Assembly (NCBI GenBank): GCA_003240855.1
Contig: QFNN01000047.1
Location: forward strand, 1-20,641
Length of the DNA stretch: 20,641 bases
Origin: Sphingomonas sanxanigenens
GTDB taxonomy: Bacteria; Pseudomonadota; Alphaproteobacteria; Sphingomonadales; Sphingomonadaceae
Reading direction: 5' to 3'
Each line of letters starts with the position of its first letter. The stretch's first letter is position 1. A program made the translations under genes and the position numbers. Positions 14,254-20,641 of the stretch are shown in pieces. The notes under the pieces are model-generated. The model saw only the letters and a list, made by a program, of their open reading frames with translations, did no database searches and was not told the origin of the DNA.

Positions 14254-17060
14254 GCGGCTTTCGACTTGAACGCGGCGGATCGGGCATCGACCGTGCGCGT
14301 CCCATCTCCTTCCGCTTCAACGGACGGACGCTGCGCGGATTCGAGGGCGACACGCTCGCTTCGGCATTGCTGGCCAATGGCGTATCGGTCGTTGGGCGCA
14401 GCTTCAAATATCGCCGCCCGCGCGGCATCGTCGGCATCGGCTTCGCGGAAACCAACGCCCTCGTTCAGCTTGGCGAAGGCGATCGCCTGATCCCCAACAT
14501 GCCTGCGACGCTCGTGCAACTCCGCGACGGGCTGGTCGCGGCAAGCCCCACCGGCTGGCCCTCGACGCGCTTTGACCTTGGGCGGATCAACGACAGGCTC
14601 GCGGCGCTGCTCAGCGCCGGCTTCTACTACAAGACCTTCATCTGGCCGAACTGGCGCCTGTTCGAGCCCTTCATTCGCCGCGCGGCGGGTATCGGCCGCG
14701 CGCCCGCCCTGCCCGATCCCGATCGTTACGAAGCGCTCGAACGTCAGGTCGACGTCCTCGTCGTCGGCGGCGGCCCCGCCGGCCTCGCCGCAGCCGAAGC
14801 AGCGGCGAAAGAGGGCCGCGCAGTCACGCTGATCGAAGCCGACACCCGCCTCGCGCACAACGCGCCCGCCGGCGTATCCGTGCTGCCGCGAACCACCGCG
14901 CTCGGCTATTATGACGGCAATTTCGTGACCGCCGTCGAGCATGTGGACAGCGCCGCGCTGCGCCAGCGCCTGTGGAAGTTCCGCGCGCGGCAAGTGGTGA
15001 TCGCGACCGGCGGTTTCGAGCGCCCGCAGCTTTTCGCGAATAACGACCTGCCCGGCGTGATGCTGGCCGGCGCGGTGACCGCCTATGCCGAACGTCATGG
15101 CGTCGCGGCCGGCCGTCGCGTCTTGTTCGCGGCGGCCGATGACACCGCTTATGCTGCGGCCTTCGCTGCGCATGATGCGGGGCTTGGCGTGTGCGCCATC
15201 GTCGATCCGCGCCGCCCCGCCGCCGCGCTCGCGGACGCCGCACGGGCGCGCGGAATCGCGCTGTACGAACAGAGCCATATCAGCGAAGCGATCGGCTCGT
15301 CGCGCGTCCGCGCCGCGTTGATCGAGGGTCCGGCGGGCAAGCGCCGCATCGCCTGCGACCTCATCGCCGCTTCGGGCGGCTGGTCGCCCGCCATCCAGCT
15401 TTTCAGCCAGTCCGGCGGGACGACGCGTTACAACCCGACGCTCGGCGGCTTCGCGCCAGATCGCGCGGCGCAGGCGACTTATGTCTGCGGGCTCGCCGCC
15501 GGCATCCGCGACCCGGGCGACGCCATCGCCAGCGGCTATGCTGCAGGCACGGCCGCAGCACGCGGCGAAGCCCCCACGCGCGTCGCCCCGCTGGCCGGCG
15601 CGCCCCTTTCCACGCCGCCGCGCGCCGTCAGCCCCAAGCGCACCTTCATCGATATGCAGACCGACGTCACGCTCGCCGATCTCGAACAGGCGACGCGTGA
15701 GAATTACCGGTCAGTCGAACATGTGAAGCGCTATACCGTCTGGGGCATGGGCGTCGATCAGGGGCGGCTGAGCAGCAGCAACGGCGTCGCCGCACTGGCG
15801 CAGATTCGCGGCGAGGATCCTGCGCAGATCGGCGTCACCAAATATCGCCCGCCCTTCGCCCCCGTCGCCATCGCCACGCTCGCCGCGGATCGCCCCAATG
15901 GCAGGCTGTTCCATAGCTGGCGACATCTGCCCGCCCATGACTGGCATGTCGCACGCGGCGCGGCGTTCGAGGATTTCGGCTATCTGCGCCCCTCGCATTA
16001 CCCGCTTGCCGGCGAGACGATGGAAGCCGCCGCGCATCGCGAATCGCTCGCCGTCCGCAGCAATGTTGCGATGATGGACTCATCGTCCTTCGGCAAGATC
16101 GAGTTGAAAGGCCCGGAGGCCGGACGCTTCCTCGATCTCGTTTCGGTGGGACGGCCCAGCACGATCCCTGTCGGCAAGACGCGCTATAATCTTCTGTGCG
16201 ACGAACTTGGCGTCCTCCTCGACGACGGCGTGATCGCGCGACTGGGCGAGGATCATTTCCTGCTGAACGCCAGCAGCAGCCATGCGGCGCGCGTGCGCGA
16301 CTGGATCGAGGACTGGCTTCAGTGCCAGTGGCCGCTCGACTTCGTGACGCGCGACGTCAGCGAGGAATGGGCGGTGCTGACCGTCGCCGGCCCCCGCGCG
16401 CGCGATGTGCTGCTGGCCGCCGGCTGCAGCATGCCCGGGGAGTTTCCGCATCTCTCGCTGTGCGAAACGGCGATCGGCGGGCACCGCGTCCGCCTCCAGC
16501 GCGTCAGCTTCACCGGCGAACTCAGCTATGAAATCGCGGTCGCCGCCCCTCACGCCGCCGCGCTGGCGGATATTCTCTGGGATGCCGGGCATCCGCTGGG
16601 CATGATCCCCTTCGGACTCGAAGCGCTTGATGTGCTGCGCATCGAAAAGGGCTTCATCCATATCGGCACGGACACCGACGGCGCATCGATCCCCGCCGAC
16701 ATCGGCTGGGGCAGGCTCGGCCGCCGCGAAGGCGACTATCTTGGCAAGCGCTCGCTTCTCCACCCCGCAGCGACCGCGCCGGGCCGTCGCCAGCTCGTCG
16801 GGTTCGAGCCTCTGGACGACCGGCGTCCGCTGCCCGTCGGCGGCCACATCATCGGCGGCGCTCCGCATCCCAGCCAGGGATTCGTGACCAGCAGTTGCTT
16901 CAGCCCGACGCTCGATCGCGCCATTTCGCTCGGCCTCCTCGCAGATGGGCGCAAGCGCCACGGCGAGACGGTGACCATCTGGTCAGGCGGAGAGGAGCGG
17001 CGCGCGCGCGTCGCCTCGCCCCGCTTCTTCGACCCGGAAGGGGCAAGACTGAATGTCTGA
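14250..17060 (+). CDS. soxA: Sarcosine oxidase-type heterotetramer, alpha subunit
   Basis: From ATG 14250 the protein has 936 residues, about the usual length; an in-frame extension to 14085 would lie over soxD and is rejected. Residues about 18-100 form the ferredoxin-like fold without cysteine ligands (GDTLASALLANGVSVVGRSFKY). Residues about 165-500 bind NAD(P)-type nucleotide, with VLVVGGGPAGLAAAEAAAKE (169-188). The C-terminal ~380 residues are an aminomethyltransferase (GcvT-like) domain, for example VGKTRYNLLCDELGVLLDDG and FTGELSYEIAV, which holds tetrahydrofolate so that the oxidised methyl leaves as 5,10-methylene-THF. Without THF the product is free formaldehyde. The gene overlaps soxD by 4 bp and soxG by 8 bp. 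MgdC of N-methylglutamate dehydrogenase is homologous and cannot be excluded. Confidence 0.95.
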   Translation: MSGFRLERGGSGIDRARPISFRFNGRTLRGFEGDTLASALLANGVSVVGRSFKYRRPRGIVGIGFAETNALVQLGEGDRLIPNMPATLVQLRDGLVAASPTGWPSTRFDLGRINDRLAALLSAGFYYKTFIWPNWRLFEPFIRRAAGIGRAPALPDPDRYEALERQVDVLVVGGGPAGLAAAEAAAKEGRAVTLIEADTRLAHNAPAGVSVLPRTTALGYYDGNFVTAVEHVDSAALRQRLWKFRARQVVIATGGFERPQLFANNDLPGVMLAGAVTAYAERHGVAAGRRVLFAAADDTAYAAAFAAHDAGLGVCAIVDPRRPAAALADAARARGIALYEQSHISEAIGSSRVRAALIEGPAGKRRIACDLIAASGGWSPAIQLFSQSGGTTRYNPTLGGFAPDRAAQATYVCGLAAGIRDPGDAIASGYAAGTAAARGEAPTRVAPLAGAPLSTPPRAVSPKRTFIDMQTDVTLADLEQATRENYRSVEHVKRYTVWGMGVDQGRLSSSNGVAALAQIRGEDPAQIGVTKYRPPFAPVAIATLAADRPNGRLFHSWRHLPAHDWHVARGAAFEDFGYLRPSHYPLAGETMEAAAHRESLAVRSNVAMMDSSSFGKIELKGPEAGRFLDLVSVGRPSTIPVGKTRYNLLCDELGVLLDDGVIARLGEDHFLLNASSSHAARVRDWIEDWLQCQWPLDFVTRDVSEEWAVLTVAGPRARDVLLAAGCSMPGEFPHLSLCETAIGGHRVRLQRVSFTGELSYEIAVAAPHAAALADILWDAGHPLGMIPFGLEALDVLRIEKGFIHIGTDTDGASIPADIGWGRLGRREGDYLGKRSLLHPAATAPGRRQLVGFEPLDDRRPLPVGGHIIGGAPHPSQGFVTSSCFSPTLDRAISLGLLADGRKRHGETVTIWSGGEERRARVASPRFFDPEGARLNV

Positions 17061-17553
17061 CGTCATCCGTTTCCGCATGGGCGATCCGGGCGAGCTGCAC
17101 CGCCTGACCTTCGCCCCCGATCGCGACCCCGACTTCACGCGGCGACTGACCGACCTGCTCGGCGCGCCTCTGCCGACCACAGGCGAGCCGACACGCGCCG
17201 GCCTGCTGCTTATCTGGCAGGGACCGGACGACTATCTGATCGCAGGACTGGGCGACAGACGCGCGGCGCTCGAAACGGCCGTCGCCGGTCGCTCCGCGTT
17301 GCTCGGCGACGCCGCGGCCGGCCTGACGGCTTTCGACCTTGCCGGCGGCGACCTCGACGCGCGCATCGGGCACGAACGCCCCCGCCCCGGCCTCGCCTCG
17401 CGCGTGATGCGGCTCGCCGCGCTGCGGGTAACGGCGCTCTGGCAGGACGGCGATCCGTCGACCATGCGCCTGTTGGTCGACCGGTCCTACGCCGCTTATG
17501 TCAGGCAATGGCTCATCGAGCGCTGGCGCGCTGTCGACGAGGCGCAGACCTGA
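17053..17553 (+). CDS. soxG: Sarcosine oxidase-type heterotetramer, gamma subunit
   Basis: The 166-residue protein follows soxA with an 8-bp overlap, in the standard soxBDAG order. It has the GcvT-like small-subunit pattern: LLIWQGPDDYLIAG, TAFDLAGGDLDARIGH, and the C-terminal RLLVDRSYAAYVRQWL. It is somewhat shorter than the roughly 200-residue Pseudomonas counterpart. In known structures gamma packs against alpha around the folate cavity. It is the last gene of the plus-strand operon. Individually its similarity is modest; the operon position makes the assignment secure. Confidence 0.9.
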   Translation: MSDVIRFRMGDPGELHRLTFAPDRDPDFTRRLTDLLGAPLPTTGEPTRAGLLLIWQGPDDYLIAGLGDRRAALETAVAGRSALLGDAAAGLTAFDLAGGDLDARIGHERPRPGLASRVMRLAALRVTALWQDGDPSTMRLLVDRSYAAYVRQWLIERWRAVDEAQT

Positions 17554-17610
17554 TAGAGTTATCGGAACCGGGGCGCGAGCGGCGCGGGCAGGCGCCGCCC
17601 GAGCGATCGT
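17554..17610. other. Convergent intergenic gap with GC-rich hairpin
   Basis: This 57-bp gap separates the converging soxG and ferredoxin reductase genes. GGCGC (17581-17585) can pair with GCGCC (17592-17596), or GGGC (17586-17589) with GCCC (17597-17600). No U-tract follows in either direction, so this is at best a weak terminator shared by the two operons. Confidence 0.3.
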
Positions 17611-18837
17611 TCAGCTCAATTCCTTGAGCGGCGTGGCGGCATCCGCCAGCGCCGCCGGGCCAGGCGACAATCCTTCGACCACCAGTCTGCGCCCCTGGAC
17701 GTAATCCCTGGTCGCATTGACGCAGTCGAGCGCAATCACCCGCCCCCGTTTCAGATAGATGAGCGAGAAGCTCTTCGTCGCCGGGTCGCCGCGCAACACC
17801 ATCGCGTCATGCCCCGTCGACAGTCCTACGGTCTGCAGCCGGATGTCATATTGGTTCGACCAGAACCATGGCACGGCGTCATAGGCCACATCCTCACCGA
17901 GGATCGATTTCGCGGCGATCGTTGCCTGATCGTTGGCGTTCTGAACCGATTCGAGCCGGATCACCGCGCCGTCGGCGAAGCGGTTGGCATGCGCCGCGCA
18001 GTCTCCGATCGCATAGATGTCAGGCAACGAAGTGCGGCATTGCGCATCGACGAGCACGCCGTTGCCGCCGCTCGCCCCCGCCGCGATCAATGGCGCGGTT
18101 TCGGGCACGATGCCGATGCCGACGATCACCATGTCGGCCGGCGCCGCCGCGCCGTCGCGGAGCCTGACGCCGGTCACGCGCCCGTCCCCGCCCTCTATCT
18201 TCTCGACGGCGACGCCCAGCCGCACCTCGACGCCATGCGCGCGATGCTCAGCCTCGAAGAAGCGCGACAGCGGCTCGCCCGCGACGCGCGCGAGCACCCG
18301 GTCGAGCGCCTCCAGCACCGTCACCTGCTTGCCCAGTTTGCGCAGCACCGCCGCCGCCTCAAGCCCGATATAGCCGCCGCCGACCACCACGACGCGCTCC
18401 ACCCCAGGCAGTTCCGCCATCATCCGGTCGACATCGGCGCGCGTGCGCACCGCATGGACCCCGGCCAGATCATGCCCCTCGCAACTCAGGCGACGCGGGC
18501 TGCCCCCGGCCGCCCAGATCAGCTTGCCATAGCCAAGCGTCGTCCCATCGGCGAAGCTCAGTTGGCGCGCCGCCGGATCGACGGCGACCACGCGCCGGCC
18601 CGGCATCATCCGTACCTGCCGTTCTTCCCAGAAGGCCGGCTGGCGGATCAGGATGCGCTCGAACGCCTTCTCGCCCGACAGATAGTCCTTGGAGAGCGGC
18701 GGCCGCTCATAAGGCAGCTCGGGCTCGTCGCCGACCATCGCGATGCTGCCCGCGAACTTGCCCTGCCGCAGCGCGATCGCCGCCTGCGCGCCGCCATGGC
18801 CCGCGCCGACGATGACGACATCGGCGCGCTCGCTCAC
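17611..18837 (-). CDS. NADH:ferredoxin reductase, putidaredoxin-reductase type (FAD)
   Basis: The 408-residue protein starts at GTG 18837, which overlaps the stop of fghA (GTGA). FAD motif: VVIVGAGHGGAQAAIALRQ (7-25). ELPYERPPLSKDYL (40-53) is diagnostic of the CamA/rhodocoxin reductase group. NAD motif: VVVVGGGYIGLEAAAVL (149-165), followed by VLE with Glu176 at the position that usually favours NADH over NADPH. The second FAD motif is the DIYAIGDCAAH region. It reduces a small [2Fe-2S] ferredoxin, which in turn reduces P450 or Rieske oxygenases. No ferredoxin gene lies in the window. Its place downstream of the formaldehyde genes suggests it supplies electrons to one or both Rieske enzymes, but this link is inferred. 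Confidence 0.92.
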   Translation of the reverse strand: MSERADVVIVGAGHGGAQAAIALRQGKFAGSIAMVGDEPELPYERPPLSKDYLSGEKAFERILIRQPAFWEERQVRMMPGRRVVAVDPAARQLSFADGTTLGYGKLIWAAGGSPRRLSCEGHDLAGVHAVRTRADVDRMMAELPGVERVVVVGGGYIGLEAAAVLRKLGKQVTVLEALDRVLARVAGEPLSRFFEAEHRAHGVEVRLGVAVEKIEGGDGRVTGVRLRDGAAAPADMVIVGIGIVPETAPLIAAGASGGNGVLVDAQCRTSLPDIYAIGDCAAHANRFADGAVIRLESVQNANDQATIAAKSILGEDVAYDAVPWFWSNQYDIRLQTVGLSTGHDAMVLRGDPATKSFSLIYLKRGRVIALDCVNATRDYVQGRRLVVEGLSPGPAALADAATPLKELS

Positions 18838-19667
18838 GCCTTCAGCCTCGCGGCGTGCCAGGCCAGGTGATCGGCCATGAAGGTCGAGATGAAATAATAG
18901 CTGTGATCGTAGCCCGGCTGCATCCGCAGCGTCAGGTCGATCCCAGCCGTAGCGCAGGCATCGGCCAGCAGTTGCGGGCGAAGCTGCTCGGCAAGGAACT
19001 GGTCCGCCTCGCCCTGATCGACGAGCAGCGCCTTTGCGCGCGCGCCATCCTCGATCAGCGCGGTGGCGTCATGCCGCCGCCACGCCGCGCGATCATCGCC
19101 CAGATAGCGCCCCAGCGCCTTTTCGCCCCATGGAACCTGCGAAGGCGCGACGATCGGCGAGAAGACGGAAATGGACGCGAAGCGCTCCGGAAAGCTCAGC
19201 CCGATGGTCAGCGCGCCATGCCCGCCCATCGAATGGCCGGTAATGCCCTGCCGCCCCATGTCGGCCGGAAACGCATCGGCGACGAGCGCGGGGAGCTCGT
19301 CAGTCACATAGCTCCACATCCGGTAATTGCGCTCATAGGGCGCCTGCGTGGCGTCGACATAGAAGCCCGCGCCCTTGCCGAAATCATAGGCGTCGTCGTC
19401 AGGCACGTCGTCGCCGCGCGGCGAGGTGTCGGGCGCGACGAAGATCAGGCCATGCTCGGCGCAGGCGCGGCGATACTCGCCCTTCTCGGTCACGTTGGCA
19501 TGGGTGCAGGTCAGCCCTGAAAGATACCAGACGACAGGCAGGGTCGCGCCCGGCGCGTGATCGGGCACGAACGCCGAGAATGTCATATCCGTCCCGGTCG
19601 CGGCCGAGCCATGGCGATAGACGCCCTGAACCCCGCCGTGGCTCCGGTTGGTTGAGATCACTTCCAT
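18834..19667 (-). CDS. fghA: S-formylglutathione hydrolase
   Basis: The 277-residue esterase-D-type enzyme hydrolyses S-formylglutathione to formate and glutathione. The catalytic triad is visible: Ser146 in GHSMG, Asp222 in DQGEADQFL and His255 in YDHSYYFI. The conserved YLSGLTCTHANVTEKGEY (48-65) and AGFYVDATQAPY (100-111) are hallmarks of the family. It works after FrmA, whose 3' end lies two genes upstream in the same operon, so this is a complete glutathione-dependent formaldehyde oxidation route. That fits demethylating enzymes nearby that release formaldehyde. The gap to purU is 8 bp, and the stop overlaps the GTG of the ferredoxin reductase gene. Confidence 0.96.
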   Translation of the reverse strand: MEVISTNRSHGGVQGVYRHGSAATGTDMTFSAFVPDHAPGATLPVVWYLSGLTCTHANVTEKGEYRRACAEHGLIFVAPDTSPRGDDVPDDDAYDFGKGAGFYVDATQAPYERNYRMWSYVTDELPALVADAFPADMGRQGITGHSMGGHGALTIGLSFPERFASISVFSPIVAPSQVPWGEKALGRYLGDDRAAWRRHDATALIEDGARAKALLVDQGEADQFLAEQLRPQLLADACATAGIDLTLRMQPGYDHSYYFISTFMADHLAWHAARLKA

Positions 19668-19675
19668 TCAGTCAC

Positions 19676-20539
19676 CTATCGAAAGACGACAGTCCGTCGC
19701 CCATTCAGGAAAACGCGGCGTTCGGCCACCCAGCCGACTGCGCGCGCCAGCACTTGCGCTTCTATGTCGCGGCCGATCCGCGCCAGGTCAACCGCCGTCG
19801 CGCGATGATCGACACGCTCCACCGCCTGTTCGATGATCGGCCCCTCGTCGAGGTCGCCGGTCACGAAATGCGCGGTCGCGCCGATCAGCTTCACCCCTCG
19901 TTCGTGCGCGCGCTCATAGGGCTTCGCGCCCTTGAAGCTCGGCAGGAAGCTGTGGTGGATGTTGATGCAGCGCCCCGCGAGCGCATCAACCAGCCCCTGC
20001 GACAATATCTGCATATAGCGCGCAAGCACCAGCAGTTCGGCGCGCTCGCGCGCGAACAGGTCGATGATCGCCTGCTCCTGCGCCTCCCGCGTCGTCGCGC
20101 TGACCGGCAGATAGTGGAAGGGCACGCCATACCAGTTGGCGATCGGTTCAAGATCGCGGTGATTGCCGACGATCCCGACGATGTCGACGGGCAGCACCCC
20201 GCTCCGCCAGCGGTGGAGCAGATCGACCAGGCAGTGCGACCCTTTCGAGACCGCGATCAACAGGCGCGGCCGATGATCGACGCAGCACAAGTCCCAGTCG
20301 AGCGCATATCGCTCCGCAACCGGGGCCAGCACTGCGCGCAGCCCCTCCTCGCTATCCGGAAACGCCTCGCCCACGCCCATGAAGGTGATGCGCATGAAGA
20401 AGCGCCCGGTTTCGAGATCGGCATATTGCTGGCTGTCGAGGATGAAGCCGTCGATCCCCGCGAGGCGGCCGGTGACCGCCGCGACGATCCCGACCCTGTC
20501 CTCGCAGGACAGCGTCAAGGTCCAGCCGCTGTGCGGCAT
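19676..20539 (-). CDS. purU: Formyltetrahydrofolate deformylase
   Basis: The start is ATG 20539, one base after the frmA stop, giving 287 residues, the usual length; a longer frame to 20623 would lie inside frmA. An N-terminal ACT domain (about 5-85, LTLSCEDRVGIVAAVTGRLA) is followed by a formyltransferase-fold domain with Asn193, His195 and Asp231 in NIHHSFLPSFKG and HFVTGDLDEGPII. It hydrolyses 10-formyl-THF to formate and THF. Beside sarcosine-oxidase-type genes that load methylene-THF, it would recycle the folate carrier and dispose of the carbon as formate. PurU is also found next to soxBDAG in Pseudomonas, which supports a catabolic rather than purely purine role here. Confidence 0.96.
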   Translation of the reverse strand: MPHSGWTLTLSCEDRVGIVAAVTGRLAGIDGFILDSQQYADLETGRFFMRITFMGVGEAFPDSEEGLRAVLAPVAERYALDWDLCCVDHRPRLLIAVSKGSHCLVDLLHRWRSGVLPVDIVGIVGNHRDLEPIANWYGVPFHYLPVSATTREAQEQAIIDLFARERAELLVLARYMQILSQGLVDALAGRCINIHHSFLPSFKGAKPYERAHERGVKLIGATAHFVTGDLDEGPIIEQAVERVDHRATAVDLARIGRDIEAQVLARAVGWVAERRVFLNGRRTVVFR

Positions 20540-20540
20540 C

Positions 20541-20641
20541 TCAATACACCACGACGGATCGGATGGATTCGCCTTTGTGCATGAGGTCGAAGCCCTTGTT
20601 GATGTCGTCGAGCGAGAGGACATGGGTGATCATGGGATCGA
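20541..20641 (-). CDS. frmA: S-(hydroxymethyl)glutathione dehydrogenase / class III alcohol dehydrogenase, C-terminal fragment
   Basis: Only the last 32 codons and the TGA (20543-20541) lie in the window; the gene continues beyond the right edge. The end reads DPMITHVLSLDDINKGFDLM, then HKGESIRSVVVY, matching the invariant C-terminus of glutathione-dependent formaldehyde dehydrogenases (INxGFDLMHxGxSIRSVV). It oxidises the spontaneous formaldehyde-glutathione adduct to S-formylglutathione with NAD+, feeding FghA. The purU start follows after one base, so frmA-purU-fghA-reductase is very probably one transcript. Confidence 0.88.
   Translation of the reverse strand, partial: DPMITHVLSLDDINKGFDLMHKGESIRSVVVY

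Noticed and set aside
1..20641. Search for IS elements, integrase, att sites, tRNA, rRNA and CRISPR
   Set aside because: No transposase-like or integrase-like protein, no tandem spaced repeats and no RNA gene was recognised by eye.

Overview
The window is a dense catabolic and one-carbon gene cluster. The organism is most likely an alphaproteobacterium, probably a sphingomonad. That placement is an inference from high GC, very short intergenic gaps, overlapping start/stop codons, the Tat-exported CocE-type hydrolase, the TPR-sulfotransferase and the general look of the proteins; no rRNA or other marker gene is present. I see no insertion sequence, tRNA, rRNA or CRISPR array, and no intergenic gap reaches 100 bp.

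Layout. (1) 1-719 (+): C-terminal part of a GcvA-like LysR regulator. (2) 793-2952 (+): CocE/NonD-type alpha/beta hydrolase with a twin-arginine signal. (3) 2956-7674 (-): a Rieske oxygenase, a PYROXD2-like FAD oxidoreductase overlapping it by 4 bp, then a TPR-sulfotransferase fusion. (4) 7748-11481 (-): a second PYROXD2-like FAD oxidoreductase, an APC-family permease and a BetI-like TetR regulator. (5) Divergent from that, 11580-17553 (+): a second Rieske oxygenase of the GbcA/CntA type, translationally coupled to a full heterotetrameric sarcosine-oxidase-type set soxB-soxD-soxA-soxG. (6) Convergent, 17611 to the right edge (-): frmA (only its 3' end is visible), purU, fghA and a putidaredoxin-reductase-type ferredoxin reductase.

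How they fit together (inference). Rieske oxygenases of this class often oxidatively remove N-methyl groups. SoxBDAG enzymes take the methyl from a secondary N-methyl amine and pass it to tetrahydrofolate or release it as formaldehyde. FrmA and FghA oxidise glutathione-bound formaldehyde to formate, and PurU returns formate and free THF from 10-formyl-THF. The ferredoxin reductase can power the Rieske enzymes. The permease and exported hydrolase could supply the substrate. The cluster therefore reads as a pathway for an N-methylated amine, betaine or amino acid of unknown identity. It resembles the Pseudomonas glycine-betaine/sarcosine locus in its soxBDAG-plus-purU core, but carries two Rieske/PYROXD2-like pairs that the classical pathway does not contain.

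The strongest unlabelled signal is regulatory. The leaders of three transcription units (CocE hydrolase, Rieske 1, Rieske 2) share an element containing RTGTCYAAYAA embedded in inverted repeats. The CocE copy is a dyad with perfect 9-bp arms. This points to one regulator controlling the whole island, with the local BetI-like TetR protein as first candidate.
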